Shown here: piece by piece, positions 44,860 through 53,780 of the stretch
How positions within the stretch are numbered: the stretch's first letter is position 1
How the letters are laid out: each line of letters opens with the position of its first letter
Assembly (NCBI RefSeq): GCF_015207005.2
Contig: NZ_JADEXS020000001.1
Span: 2,046,001 to 2,110,000, forward strand
Direction of reading: 5' to 3'
DNA from: Desmonostoc muscorum LEGE 12446
Lineage (GTDB): Bacteria; Cyanobacteriota; Cyanobacteriia; Cyanobacteriales; Nostocaceae
Length of the DNA: 64,000 nucleotides
The notes under the pieces: generated by a model
What the model saw: only the letters and a program-made list of their open reading frames with translations
What the model was told of the DNA's origin: nothing
Database searches by the model: none
Translations under genes and position numbers: made by a program

Positions 44860-44990
44860 CTGAGTCAAGAGTTAGGAGTTAAGAGTTAGGAGTTAAGATT
44901 TTGGAGTTAAGAGTTATAATAATTCTCCTCATCCCCCTCATCTTCCACTCCTAACTCCTCACTCCTAACTCCTAACTCCTAACTTCTGAC
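44860..44990. repeat. GAGTTAGGAGTTAA short tandem repeats
   Basis: Imperfect GAGTTAGGAGTTAA and complementary CTCCTAACTCC units flank the space between the membrane protein gene and the chlI stop codon. The last units reach into the 3' end of chlI, so its extreme C-terminus (TGQKLGVRS) may be a repeat-driven variation. Confidence 0.7.
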
Positions 44991-46089
44991 CCGTACCATT
45001 TTTTTGTGCAGTATCATCTTCCTGGAGTTCGACACCAAAGACGCGGCTAAAAGCTTTGGCGACTTTGTAGCCAGAGTCAATTGATTCTAACGGGTCTTTC
45101 CGCAGTCTGTGACGCAAACATAGTGTAATCACGCGGCGGATATCATCAACTGTAACTTCAGTGCGTGCTTCAAATGCCGTTAAGGCTTTGGCGGCGCGGT
45201 TACTTACAATGTCACCCCGTAAACCATCTACATCCAGTTCAGAGCAGACTTCAGAAATTTTCACCCGCAAATCATACTCGATTTTTACTTCTGGTAATAG
45301 TTGCTGGGCATTGACAATTTTCTCTTGTAATGCTTCTTGCTCAGGTTTGTACTTTTCGAGAAATCCGGGCGGATTTTGGTCAAATTCCGCTCGTTGTTCG
45401 ACGATTTGTACTCGTAAGGCGGGTTCTTTGACTGTATGAATTTCTGCGTGCATCCCAAAGCGATCGAGTAGTTGGGGACGCAGTTCGCCTTCTTCTGGGT
45501 TTCCAGAACCCACAAGAACAAAACGTGCTGGGTGACGAATTGAAATGCCTTCCCGTTCTACAGTGTTCCAACCACTAGCGGCGGAATCGAGTAGTACGTC
45601 TACAAGGTGGTCATCTAGTAAGTTGACTTCATCCACATAAAGAATGCCCCGGTTAGCCTTTGCCAGCAATCCTGGTTCAAAAGCTTTGACACCCTCAGAT
45701 AAAGCCTTTTCGATGTCGATGGTGCCGCAAACCCGGTCTTCTGTGGCTCCTAAGGGCAGGTCTACCATTTGGACTTTTTTGTGAGCTACGGGAATTTCTG
45801 CCCCTTGTTCTAACAGTTGGCGGACTTCATCGCTCATCAAGTCAGGGTCACTAGGATCGCTACTAAACGGGTCATTGGCAACCACAGAGATTTCTGGCAG
45901 CAGATCCGCCAGCGCCCGGATAGTTGTGGATTTACCGGTACCGCGATCGCCCATAATCATGACACCACCAATTTTGGGGTCAATCACGTTCAACAGCAGC
46001 GCCAGTTTCATCTCTTCCTGGCCGACAATTGCCGTAAAAGGAAACACCACGCGACGCGCACTTGCCGTAGATTGAGCAGTTGGACTCAC
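44965..46089 (-). CDS. chlI: Magnesium chelatase ATPase subunit I
   Basis: ChlI/BchI is the AAA+ ATPase subunit of Mg-chelatase, which inserts Mg2+ into protoporphyrin IX, the first committed step of chlorophyll synthesis. The 374 residues include the Walker A motif MIMGDRGTGKSTTIRALADLLP (about 45-66), the ChlI-type insertion AGAEIPVAHKKVQMVDLPLGATEDRVCGTIDIEKAL, Walker B ILYVDEVNLLDDHLVDVLLDSAASGWNTVEREGIS (about 149-183), ARFVLVGSGNPEEGELRPQLLDRFGMH and the sensor-2 helix region. Everything is intact. Start is ATG 46089 (MSPTAQSTASARRVVFPFTAIVGQ). It is a single gene; chlH and chlD are not in the window. Confidence 0.97.
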   Translation of the reverse strand: MSPTAQSTASARRVVFPFTAIVGQEEMKLALLLNVIDPKIGGVMIMGDRGTGKSTTIRALADLLPEISVVANDPFSSDPSDPDLMSDEVRQLLEQGAEIPVAHKKVQMVDLPLGATEDRVCGTIDIEKALSEGVKAFEPGLLAKANRGILYVDEVNLLDDHLVDVLLDSAASGWNTVEREGISIRHPARFVLVGSGNPEEGELRPQLLDRFGMHAEIHTVKEPALRVQIVEQRAEFDQNPPGFLEKYKPEQEALQEKIVNAQQLLPEVKIEYDLRVKISEVCSELDVDGLRGDIVSNRAAKALTAFEARTEVTVDDIRRVITLCLRHRLRKDPLESIDSGYKVAKAFSRVFGVELQEDDTAQKNGTGQKLGVRS

Positions 46090-46139
46090 TAAATTACCTA
46101 AAAATATTTTTCTGATTACAGTTCTTTATTGTGACACAG

Positions 46140-46280
46140 GTGGGGACTGGGGAATAGGGAGTGGGGAGATGAGGGAGATGAGGGGGATGAGGGAGATGAG
46201 GGAGCGGGAAGTAGGGAGTGGGGCAATACATTTCATAAAAATCCAAAACCCTCATGTAGAGACGCGATTTATCGCGTCTT
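46140..46280. repeat. GATGAGGGA tandem repeats and a GCGATTTATCGC hairpin
   Basis: GAGGGAGATGAGGGGGATGAG-type nonamer units cover about 46155-46202. AGACGCGATTTATCGCGTCT (46260-46279), a nearly perfect hairpin, is a relative of the element near 11930-11970. Low-complexity noncoding DNA between chlI and the following gene. Confidence 0.7.
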
Positions 46281-46473
46281 CTTATCCCAATGCCCCATGC
46301 CCCATACCCCATGCCCCGCCCCAGATACATTGGGCACTAATGCCTACTTGCTACGTCAAGTTTCTTAACGTGCATAAGTTTGATTTAGTTTTTCTGGTGC
46401 AAAAGTTCCATACACAAGGAACCAACAACTACCAATCTGTCAATTTTTTAGTAAGTATAAATGCTTGTAATAT

Positions 46474-47739
46474 ATGACTAGTAGATTGAATCACAAAAGC
46501 AAGCAATGGCGTGTGTGGGTAGCTAATGCATCATTCAAACCTATGAAATCAACTTTTTTTGTTCAAGGTTGGCGACGAAAACTTAAATATATTTTCCCGC
46601 TCCTGATTTTAATATCGTTTGTTACGGTATTGTTGCTAGATAGCTTCACGCCTGCCGTTGCCCAGCTACCCCGTCAGGAAATTCGCGGGGTTTGGATGAC
46701 CAACAATGATTTTGACACTCTGAAGAATCGTGCCAAAGTGCAAGATGCCATGAATCATCTGCGGCGGCTGAATTTCAACACAATCTATCCTGTAGTTTGG
46801 AATTCTGGCTATGTGATGTATCCTAGCGCCACGGCACAACGGGCAGGTATTCAACCTTTTGTGTATAGAGGTTCAGATGGACATGATATTCTCGCCGATC
46901 TCATTAACCAAGCCCATCGCAAGGGACTGCTAGCAATTCCCTGGTTTGAGTTTGGATTTATGGCTCCCCCAACATCGGAACTAGCACTGAATTATCCAGA
47001 TTGGTTCACACAAAAGCGCGATGGTAGCCAAACTTCCATCAGCGCGGCTGGTGAGGTGATGTGGCTCAATCCCTTCCATCCACAAGTCCAACAATTCATC
47101 ACCAATCTCGTGCTGGAAATTGTCACTCAATATGATGCCGATGGCATTCAGTTTGACGATCACATGAGTTTGCCCCGCGAATTTGGCTACGATAAATACA
47201 CAGTTGCCCTGTACACCCAAGAAACCAAGAGCAATCCACCAGCCAATGCAGAAGATCCGGCATGGTTACAGTGGCGGGCAGATAAAATTACCGCCTTCAT
47301 GGTAAAACTTAACCAAGCTGTGAAGCAGAGAAAACCCCAGGCGATTTTCTCCGTTGCCCCTAATTACTATGACTTTGCTTACAAGTTCCACCTGCAAGAC
47401 TGGCTGAATTGGATGCGGAAAGATATTGTGGACGAGTTAATTGTGCAAATTTATCGTCCAAATCTGCAAAGTTTCATCGCCAATATTTCCCGCCCAGAAA
47501 TTCAAGAAGCGCAACAAAAAATTCCTACTGGAGTTGGGATTATGACAGGGTTACGAAATAACCCAGTTCCGATGCAACAAATTAAGTCTCAGGTGCGAGC
47601 TGCCCAAGAACGGGGTTTGGGTGTAACCTTCTTTTATTATGAAAGTCTTTGGAATTCTGCTCCAGAAACTTTAAACGAGCGTCAAGCAGCATTTGAAAAT
47701 CTTTTTCCATCTCCCGCACTCCGCGCCAGAGTTGAATAA
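46474..47739 (+). CDS. Family 10-like glycosyl hydrolase (GHL10, DUF187-type)
   Basis: A 421-residue exported protein. An N-terminal membrane segment (KYIFPLLILISFVTVLLLDS) serves as signal or anchor. The hydrolase domain shows RGVWMTNNDFDTL (about residues 71-83), HLRRLNFNTIYPVVWNSGYVMYPS (about 91-114), GLLAIPWFEFGFMAPP, MWLNPFHPQVQQFITNLVLEIV and YDADGIQFDDHMSLP (about 225-239), where the acidic residues are in catalytic-like positions, then FSVAPNYYDFAY. This group is related to GH10 hydrolases and is common in cyanobacteria. Glycan hydrolysis in the envelope is inferred. ATG 46474 opens the frame; ATG 46543 is an alternative closer to the membrane segment. Confidence 0.87.
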   Translation: MTSRLNHKSKQWRVWVANASFKPMKSTFFVQGWRRKLKYIFPLLILISFVTVLLLDSFTPAVAQLPRQEIRGVWMTNNDFDTLKNRAKVQDAMNHLRRLNFNTIYPVVWNSGYVMYPSATAQRAGIQPFVYRGSDGHDILADLINQAHRKGLLAIPWFEFGFMAPPTSELALNYPDWFTQKRDGSQTSISAAGEVMWLNPFHPQVQQFITNLVLEIVTQYDADGIQFDDHMSLPREFGYDKYTVALYTQETKSNPPANAEDPAWLQWRADKITAFMVKLNQAVKQRKPQAIFSVAPNYYDFAYKFHLQDWLNWMRKDIVDELIVQIYRPNLQSFIANISRPEIQEAQQKIPTGVGIMTGLRNNPVPMQQIKSQVRAAQERGLGVTFFYYESLWNSAPETLNERQAAFENLFPSPALRARVE

Positions 47740-47837
47740 CTTTTTTAATGGGATGTTTAGTAGATTTCATCATTAATATCGTTTGGAAATAGTAACTGTA
47801 GTTGAGTTCGATAGATTTTGAAGAACCCCTCTCTAAA

Positions 47838-47883
47838 CCTCTCCCCGTTGGCGTTAGCCTGCCGTTAGGCAAGCGGGGAGAGG
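47838..47883. terminator. Strong hairpin after the GHL10 gene
   Basis: CCTCTCCCCG (47838-47847) pairs with CGGGGAGAGG (47874-47883), with a second small palindrome (GGCGTTAGCC...) in the loop. It sits about 100 nt after the stop codon. There is no T-run, so it may be a mobile REP-like sequence as well as a stop signal. Confidence 0.5.
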
Positions 47884-47957
47884 CTGAAAAACACTATTAT
47901 TTCCTACTAAAGCGGTTTTCAATTGAATGAAATACACTCTTTAAAAATTAAGTCATT

Positions 47958-47985
47958 GTAGGGTAGCACAGCTGTGCTACCCTAC
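47958..47985. repeat. Perfect 28-nt palindrome (dispersed family)
   Basis: GTAGGGTAGCACAG followed by its exact reverse complement. It is the reference member of the small palindrome family with relatives at 7913, 11839 and 40036, each still symmetrical. Confidence 0.9.
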
Positions 47986-48019
47986 GTTTATATCAACTGG
48001 AAATTGCTGTAAGTTGTAG

Positions 48020-48589
48020 ATTTTTTGCCTCAATGCTAATCGCCGCTACACTCAACCAGAGCAAATACCAACACAGCGCGTTGCCATCGTCTTTGGTGCA
48101 GGAGTTTACCTTGATGGTACACCAACACCGATGCTCGGCGATCGCGTTTCTGCTGCTGTAGAACTTTACAAATTGGGCCGAGTCCAAAAGTTATTGATGA
48201 CGGGTGACAATAGCCGCGATGACTACAACCAAGTCCTAGCAATGCAGAGTTACGCAGTGGAACGGGGCGTACCTGTCCAAAATATTACCTTAGATTATGC
48301 TGGATTCAGCACTTATGAAAGTTGCTATCGATCTAAAGATATTTTCGGACTCAAGGAAGCAGTTTTAATTACCTAGAAATTCCATTTACCCCACGCAGTT
48401 TATACTTGCGATCAACTTGGTGTCAAAGCGATCGGCTTGGGAACACCAGATTGGCAAAGCTACAGTTTTCAAACTGTTATGTACTCCACACTGCGGGAGC
48501 AGTTGTCTACTTTCAAAGCGTTGTGGGAGGTTCATATTACTCAACCTCAGCCAACTTTCCTCGGCTCATTTGAAGGAATAAGGGAATAG
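48020..48589 (+). pseudogene. sanA/ydcF-like (DUF218) pseudogene
   Basis: In one frame the sequence reads NRRYTQPEQIPTQRVAIVFG, then AGVYLDGTPTPMLGDRVSAAVELYKLG, RVQKLLMTGDNSRDDYN, YAGFSTYESCYRSKDIFG and LIT, then TAG at 48374-48376, and continues in the same frame (KFHLPHAVYTCDQLGVKAIG, LGTPDWQSYSFQTVMYSTLR, ALWEVHITQPQPTFLGSFEGI) to TAG at 48587-48589. Related SanA/YdcF proteins have ITQ at the stop position, so a single CAG to TAG change is likely. The N-terminal part, including membrane segment and start codon, is missing. It is therefore doubly broken. The intact protein family affects envelope barrier function. Confidence 0.85.
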
Positions 48590-48726
48590 GGAATGGGGAG
48601 TAGTGTAATTCAAAGTAATTCTGACTTCTGACTTCTGAATTCTTCTTCAAAAATTTTAAATTTACAAAAACTACATTTGCAGTATTGTATAAAAATAATT
48701 CTCATACCACAGCAATATTGACAATA

Positions 48727-49725
48727 ATGCTTAACTGGAAAACAACACTCCTAACTACTGCTTCATTGTGGCTAGTTTTGTTATCTACAACGCAGCCAGT
48801 CCAGGCTAAACCAACCCAACAAAAAAAACCAGCTTCTACAACCACAACAATCTACCAGCAAGCTAAAAAAGAATTACCTGAAGACTTTTATAGCCTTTAT
48901 CGCGTCATAGATAGAATTGCCCGTGCCAACGGATTAGATGATCGTCCTTGGCGGGTTATGGCTGTTCCCGAATATAATGTCAATGCATTTGCAAGCGATG
49001 TGAATCTAGTCGCCATTTACGATGGCATACTTGATCAGTTAGCTGGTGATTCTTCAGCATTGGCTTGCGTGGTTGCCCATGAAATGGGACACCACACCAA
49101 ACGTCACATCGCTGTTGGCGCAGCTCAAAGAACTGAATTAATTGCAAAAATTCAGGAAGAAGCAACCAAAGAAGTACTGGGAGAAAAAGAAGCTGCTAAC
49201 CAAGAAGCAACAGCCGCTACCGTTGGTGGTGTCGTTGTCAATAATGTAATCGGGGGACGTGTTGGTGGTTTGATCGGTTCAGTTCTTGGCAATCAAGGCG
49301 CTAAACGACAAGCGGATTCACAAAGACGCATCAATGAGATTGTCGAGAAAAAGAAAAAAGAGTTAGAGGAACGTCTGGCAGCGCAAGAACGACAACAAGA
49401 GTTTGAAGCCGATGAAATTGGCTACATAGCTTCTGTGAAAGCAGGCTTTGAAGCAGAAGGATGTTTGAGAGTAATGCAGGTTTTGGCTCAAACTCCTGGT
49501 TCTGAATTTGATACAACTCATCCAGCAGTACCCAAACGAATTGAGGCGATTAAAGCTTTACTTATTAAGTATCGACCTGAAACTTTGGCGAAAGAGGGTC
49601 AAGCGCGGATATCTAAAACGAAACCTTTAACTTATAACATTTCTAAAGATAAAACCTCGTTACGGATTAACTCTGTTCGCGGTGGTTCCCAAGCAGATGA
49701 TATCGAGCGTCGGTTTGGTAAATAA
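48727..49725 (+). CDS. M48-family metallopeptidase (exported)
   Basis: Starting at ATG 48727 gives 332 residues with a signal peptide (MLNWKTTLLTTASLWLVLLS, then TTQPVQA). The zinc site is HEMGHH at residues 118-123 (ACVVAHEMGHHTKRH), with a later glutamate ligand in QQEFEADEIGY (about 214-224). Typical M48 landmarks are NAFASDVNLVAIYDGILDQL and AHPAV-like TTHPAVPKRIEAIK near residue 260. A glycine-zipper segment (GGVVVNNVIGGRVGGLIGSVLG, about 155-177) may insert in a membrane. It is likely an envelope quality-control protease of the BepA/LoiP kind, by similarity. The gene is convergent with hetF, with a shared hairpin between them. Confidence 0.92.
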   Translation: MLNWKTTLLTTASLWLVLLSTTQPVQAKPTQQKKPASTTTTIYQQAKKELPEDFYSLYRVIDRIARANGLDDRPWRVMAVPEYNVNAFASDVNLVAIYDGILDQLAGDSSALACVVAHEMGHHTKRHIAVGAAQRTELIAKIQEEATKEVLGEKEAANQEATAATVGGVVVNNVIGGRVGGLIGSVLGNQGAKRQADSQRRINEIVEKKKKELEERLAAQERQQEFEADEIGYIASVKAGFEAEGCLRVMQVLAQTPGSEFDTTHPAVPKRIEAIKALLIKYRPETLAKEGQARISKTKPLTYNISKDKTSLRINSVRGGSQADDIERRFGK

Positions 49726-49793
49726 AATCCGTAGGAGTACTACTAATATCAGGTTCGGTTAAAGACTTATCATTAGTCAACAATCAAAACGAA

Positions 49794-49820
49794 ATCCCAT
49801 CCCCTTTTAGGGGATGGGAT
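49794..49820 (-). terminator. Terminator of hetF
   Basis: A perfect 11-bp stem: ATCCCATCCCC (49794-49804) against GGGGATGGGAT (49810-49820), loop TTTTA. On the minus strand it is followed by TTTCGTTTTG, and it begins just 5 nt after the hetF stop codon. It may also act on the converging M48 transcript. Confidence 0.65.
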
Positions 49821-49824
49821 GAGC

Positions 49825-52356
49825 TTAATCTTCTCGACTTTTCTCCTGAAGAAGCGATCGCCAATCTGCAATTGCTTCTTCTGTCCATAGCCAATTTTTA
49901 GCTAATTTATCTACCTGGAAATTTACGCGATCGGACTTCATTACCATTTGTCGCAACTTTATCGCTTCATTCATATATTGTGCTTGTTTAGCACTAGATT
50001 CATCTAGTGCAGATTTATACAGTCCCAGAGCTAAACCAGCATAGGAAGTTAAAGCATCCTGAGGTAGTGCTGTGTTTGTGGATGCTGTGCTAGAAGCTGT
50101 ATTCTGTGGTTTGAGAGCTAAATTTAAAGCCTTGAACCAAGAATCATTAGCTCGATTCAAATTACCTTCTGCGTAGTAAGCAAATCCTAAAGCGTTATTA
50201 TACAAAAGCGAATCTGGTTTAGCTTTGGCGGCAGTTTCCCAGTAACGACGAGCATCATCAACGCTATAGTTATTGTCTCCAGTTTGGATCGATTGCCATG
50301 CTAATCGCCCCTTTAAAAAGTTGACAGATGGATCGTCAGCTTGCTTGTTTATAACTAGTTTCAAAGCAGTTTCAGCCGCAGCAAAGGCGCCACGATTGAG
50401 TAATTCTTCCACAGCAAACAACCCACCTTGCAAATCGCCTTGGCTCAATTTTTCAGTGGCGGTGGCGGTGACGATTCCAGTTGGTGCTGTTTCCAAATCG
50501 ATATTCGGTTGCTTTTCGATGGGTAAAGACTCGGAGGGAATTGGTGGTATCTTCGGTACAGTTGCCTGGGGTCGATTTTGCCACCACAAATTTAAACCGA
50601 TCGCAATTGCGATCGCACTCATTCCTACAATGCCAACAATCGGCGACAGCTTGCGCCGCCGGGTACGATTTCTAGATGGAGATGGGGTTGGTTGCGGCCG
50701 GAAAAAATCAGAATTTTCCCGATCTCTTTCTAAATTCCCAATAGTTTGAGGAGGTGGTGCTGGGACTTCTCCCCACAAATCTGCTTCTTCAAAAGAAGAA
50801 GTCATCTCTTCTGAAACCTGCCTATTTTGAAGACTATTTTCGTGATTTTGTTGCTCGGTTCCCGTGGAGCTTTTTTGCTCATCTAGTCGCCGAAACAAAT
50901 CGGAAACGATCGCAGAATCTTCTGCATAACTTGGGTCATCATACTCGATTTCATCAACGAGATCGCCCCAAGTATCTTCGCCTAGCCAATCCAAGCCAGA
51001 AGAGTCACGCCCCAAATCAGCAGGAATCATTTCCTCAATTCCTAAGGGCATCTCGGTATCATCTGCCATAGCAGCATACATGGAAGTGGGAATTGCTCCT
51101 AAAGGCGAACTATACTGATTGAGCGACTCTGGACTTTGGGGTAAACCAGTTTCGTGGCTAAGAAAACCGTCAAATTCGGGCTGGAGATACAAAATTGGTA
51201 ATGCCCAGTACATTTGGTGAGAACCATAGGCAGAAATTAATCCTTGGCGCACCCGACTCACGCATAAATCTACTGGATATCCCTGACTCAAGTTGCGGTA
51301 AAATAATTGCGTGAGTGTCAGTGCCACTTCATCAGGAATACGCTCTGACATAGCCAAAACACTGGCAATTCCTCGTTTCACCAGACTTTCTGCCAGGTTG
51401 CGTTCCCCAGTATCTCCAGAAGCTCCCAAGGCAGCTGTGTAAGCCCCTAAGCAGGAATTAAACACTGCCATCTGAATGTTATTGTTGACCAGCAAACCCG
51501 CCAAATCATCTCCAGTCAGAACTTCCGTTAACCCAGTTCTGCGACTAGCGAGATAAATTTCTCCGCCATTTGGGCCTAAGTTACTATGGCCAGAGTAGTG
51601 TAGAACCTGATATCTGCCTTGTTCTAGAGCCTGGGTTAGTTCTTCCCGTCCTGGTTGGTCTAACACAGTCAGTTCAATTTCTGGGAGATGATTGCTACCT
51701 TCAGCAAATCTTGGTACTGGACGCCCAAGTTCCGCTTGCAGTTTGATAGCTTCCTGTTTGAGCAAGTCAAGGCGGACTTGATCTAAAGGTGAAGCAATTA
51801 CCATCAATACTTTGACACCACTTTCTTCTAGTGGTGTGGGCATATTTGCCGTAGGCGTAGCCCCCCGCAGGGATCGCAAACGAGAACCGCCCAAAATTCC
51901 ACTTTGAAACCGAGAAAAAGCGACATAAGGTCCAGTGGCCAAAGGGCGATCGCCTGCGTGCATCACTTCCCAAGGCAAACGAGCTAACCTCGTCTCTTTC
52001 AGCCCCAAGCGTAAGCGGAGTACTTGTTGGTGATTTTGGGCAATACCTTGGGCAGTAATCCAACTATCTCTGAGAGTGCCTTGAAATAGTGCATTATATA
52101 ATTGTTGACCCAACGCCACCAAGTTCACAGAATTTCTCGCGATATCGCTTTCCCGCCCGCTAGAGGCGAATACATCTCCCTGTAACACCGACTTCAACGG
52201 GTCATTCATCAAATGCCCAGCAGCCATTAACCAATCAGCTACAGGCCAAGTTACCAATTCTTCTGCCAATGGCACCCCAGGCGCGACTTGTTCCGTCCGC
52301 ACCAAGTAGTCGTTTTGCCCTACTGGAGTTACGGATATGTGGAATTCCTGGGTCAC
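49825..52356 (-). CDS. hetF: HetF, CHAT-domain protein for heterocyst differentiation
   Basis: An 843-residue CHAT peptidase-like protein. The CHAT domain is N-terminal (about residues 80-420): His257 in LHYSGHSNLG and Cys302 in VFNSCLGAY. A variable acidic linker (about 430-590) leads to a transmembrane helix (about 602-618, LSPIVGIVGMSAIAIAIGLNLW) and C-terminal TPR-like repeats (about 660-800). This order matches HetF of Anabaena/Nostoc, which is required for heterocyst formation and controls the level of the regulator HetR. The start is GTG 52356 with GGAG 7-8 nt before it. The strongest support is the array of NsiR1-type RNA genes directly upstream, the known genomic setting of hetF. Confidence 0.92.
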   Translation of the reverse strand: MTQEFHISVTPVGQNDYLVRTEQVAPGVPLAEELVTWPVADWLMAAGHLMNDPLKSVLQGDVFASSGRESDIARNSVNLVALGQQLYNALFQGTLRDSWITAQGIAQNHQQVLRLRLGLKETRLARLPWEVMHAGDRPLATGPYVAFSRFQSGILGGSRLRSLRGATPTANMPTPLEESGVKVLMVIASPLDQVRLDLLKQEAIKLQAELGRPVPRFAEGSNHLPEIELTVLDQPGREELTQALEQGRYQVLHYSGHSNLGPNGGEIYLASRRTGLTEVLTGDDLAGLLVNNNIQMAVFNSCLGAYTAALGASGDTGERNLAESLVKRGIASVLAMSERIPDEVALTLTQLFYRNLSQGYPVDLCVSRVRQGLISAYGSHQMYWALPILYLQPEFDGFLSHETGLPQSPESLNQYSSPLGAIPTSMYAAMADDTEMPLGIEEMIPADLGRDSSGLDWLGEDTWGDLVDEIEYDDPSYAEDSAIVSDLFRRLDEQKSSTGTEQQNHENSLQNRQVSEEMTSSFEEADLWGEVPAPPPQTIGNLERDRENSDFFRPQPTPSPSRNRTRRRKLSPIVGIVGMSAIAIAIGLNLWWQNRPQATVPKIPPIPSESLPIEKQPNIDLETAPTGIVTATATEKLSQGDLQGGLFAVEELLNRGAFAAAETALKLVINKQADDPSVNFLKGRLAWQSIQTGDNNYSVDDARRYWETAAKAKPDSLLYNNALGFAYYAEGNLNRANDSWFKALNLALKPQNTASSTASTNTALPQDALTSYAGLALGLYKSALDESSAKQAQYMNEAIKLRQMVMKSDRVNFQVDKLAKNWLWTEEAIADWRSLLQEKSRED

Positions 52357-52501
52357 AGCTTCTCCTGTTCGCCTCCTAAATTCGGATTGAAACGCGAAAG
52401 TTTCAAGTCGATTTTTCGCTCCCTCTGATAACTTAGATGCATCCCACCCCTGAATGTTTCTGATTTTTAGTTGTTTTGCTTTTTCTACCTTTACAACTTT
52501 A

Positions 52502-52529
52502 TCCGGATTGGATTACTTGGGTCTAGAAC
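52502..52529 (+). promoter_or_regulatory. NsiR1 promoter, copy 1 (TCCGGA / TAGAAC)
   Basis: TCCGGA (52502-52507) and TAGAAC (52524-52529). The first box starts exactly 33 nt before the ATTGG start of the RNA gene, as in the other intact copies. It matches the TCCGGA -35 element of the promoter class active in differentiating cells (DIF+ class) described for Nostoc. Confidence 0.7.
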
Positions 52530-52534
52530 AGTTT

Positions 52535-52597
52535 ATTGGTAGATGCACCTTGATCTTCAACTCCCCTAGTCGGCTAACACCCACTGGGGGTTTTTTT
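52535..52597 (+). ncRNA. nsiR1: NsiR1-like small RNA, copy 1
   Basis: A 63-nt unit from ATTGGTAGATGCACC to the T-run. The terminator stem is CCCCTAGT against ACTGGGGG with seven T residues after it (52591-52597). Promoter boxes lie upstream at 52502 and 52524. It is the copy nearest to hetF and is read away from it, so it could overlap the hetF leader in antisense. NsiR1 is a nitrogen-stress-induced small RNA in Nostoc 7120; identity here is by sequence pattern and genome context. Confidence 0.85.
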
Positions 52598-53027
52598 ATT
52601 TTGGCAAACAACAGCAACTTCTAATATCAAGTTCGTGTGAACACTTATACTTAAAGCTAACACCCAGACACAAAGAAAAGTCGAAGAACCGACTTTCCGC
52701 CATCGGAACATCAGGAAATGTTCTGACGTAGAAAGTTTAAAACTATCAGTAATTAACCCTCTTTAATCACTTTTGGTAGATAAAAATCTAAAAGCCTTAT
52801 TTTTACGGACTTTTATGAATTTAGGTGTAGTAGGGGTTGAAGAACGAAACCCAACACCTAAAACCATTGGTTTTGTTCGGTTTCACTTCGTACCCCTGGG
52901 GGGAAGCAAGCTACAACCCAAACTACATTCATTTTTATTTTCCCAGACTGACACAAGAGGGTTAAACGAACTTGACATAACGCAGATATTCTCCACCAGA
53001 AAATAGTGCTTAACTTTAGAATACTTG

Positions 53028-53086
53028 ATTGGCAGATGGATGTACCTCGATCTTTAACTCCCTTAATTCCCTCAATATCCACTAGT
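53028..53086 (+). pseudogene. Decayed NsiR1-like copy 2
   Basis: ATTGGCAGATGGATGTACC and CTTTAACTCCCTTAATTCC match the RNA unit, but the terminator stem and T-run are lost and the -35 position reads TCCACC instead of TCCGGA (52992-52997). The -10 box TAGAAT (53017-53022) remains. Probably not expressed as a defined RNA. Confidence 0.7.
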
Positions 53087-53228
53087 ACAGCACGGCAAAA
53101 ATCTAAGTAGCATCTTTAATTAACCACATAAGCGGCTTCAGCCCCCGTCTTCAAGATAGGCAAACTTCCACGAAGGTGTACTAGTTTTTTCTTGAGACAA
53201 AACAATAATCAACTTTCTCGGAAATTTA

Positions 53229-53256
53229 TCCGGAGCATGATGATTAAACCTAGAAC
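53229..53256 (+). promoter_or_regulatory. NsiR1 promoter, copy 3 (TCCGGA / TAGAAC)
   Basis: TCCGGA at 53229-53234 and TAGAAC at 53251-53256, preceded by TTTA as in other copies (TTTATCCGGA). The RNA start ATTGG is at 53262. Confidence 0.7.
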
Positions 53257-53261
53257 ATTTA

Positions 53262-53325
53262 ATTGGTAGATGCACCCTGATAACTAGCTCCCCTGGTAAG
53301 CTAATAGCCACTGGGGGTTTTTTTT
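53262..53325 (+). ncRNA. nsiR1: NsiR1-like small RNA, copy 3
   Basis: A 64-nt unit with the shared 5' part ATTGGTAGATGCACCCTGAT. Stem CCCCTGGT/ACTGGGGG is followed by eight T. The loop differs from other copies (AAGCTAATAGCC). Confidence 0.85.
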
Positions 53326-53646
53326 ACTCATCAAACACCTATTTTTCAGGTAGCGCACTCATCATTGAATAATTGGTAGGTTTGACCGTACCGATTTGAG
53401 ATTTGAGATTTGAGATTTGAGATTAAAAATTATTTCAGTTCATGCCCGCGGTATTGGGCCGAACAAATCCAAAATTTAAAATCCGACCCTCCCAAGCGTT
53501 GCGTTAGGGACGCAGGAGCCTCTGATTCACTAACGCTGCGCTATCAGCCACATAACCTTGTGGTCTCTTTCAATCCAAAATCGGTAATCCTTGTTGAAAA
53601 GTTCGATCTAAGGCTTCCTTAGATCAAACTTTTCGCAAAATTCAAA

Positions 53647-53705
53647 ATTGCTTGACCTGATAACTAACCCCTCTGATTGGCTAACACCTGTTGAGAGTTT
53701 TTTTT
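53647..53705 (+). pseudogene. Decayed NsiR1-like copy 4
   Basis: CCTGATAACTAACCCCTCTG and ATTGGCTAACACCTGTTGAG follow the family, but the 5' part is short, the stem now reads CTCT/AGAG in a shifted register, and neither TCCGGA nor TAGAA is present upstream (CAAAAT at the -10 position). A run of T residues is kept. Confidence 0.7.
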
Positions 53706-53747
53706 CTGGTAAACAAACAACAACAATCTCAACTTCTGCATAATTTA

Positions 53748-53775
53748 TCCGGTCGATAGCCATTAACTTGAGAAA
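53748..53775 (+). promoter_or_regulatory. NsiR1 promoter, copy 5 (TCCGGT / GAGAAA)
   Basis: TCCGGT at 53748-53753, a one-base variant of TCCGGA, and GAGAAA at 53770-53775. Spacing is 33 nt to the RNA start at 53781, as in the other intact copies. Confidence 0.6.
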
Positions 53776-53780
53776 ACATA

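Noticed and set aside
52773..53006. 77-codon frame inside the NsiR1 array
   Set aside because: No start signal or conserved content; the region is spacer between RNA genes with a GTTGGGTTTCG-type repeat fragment.
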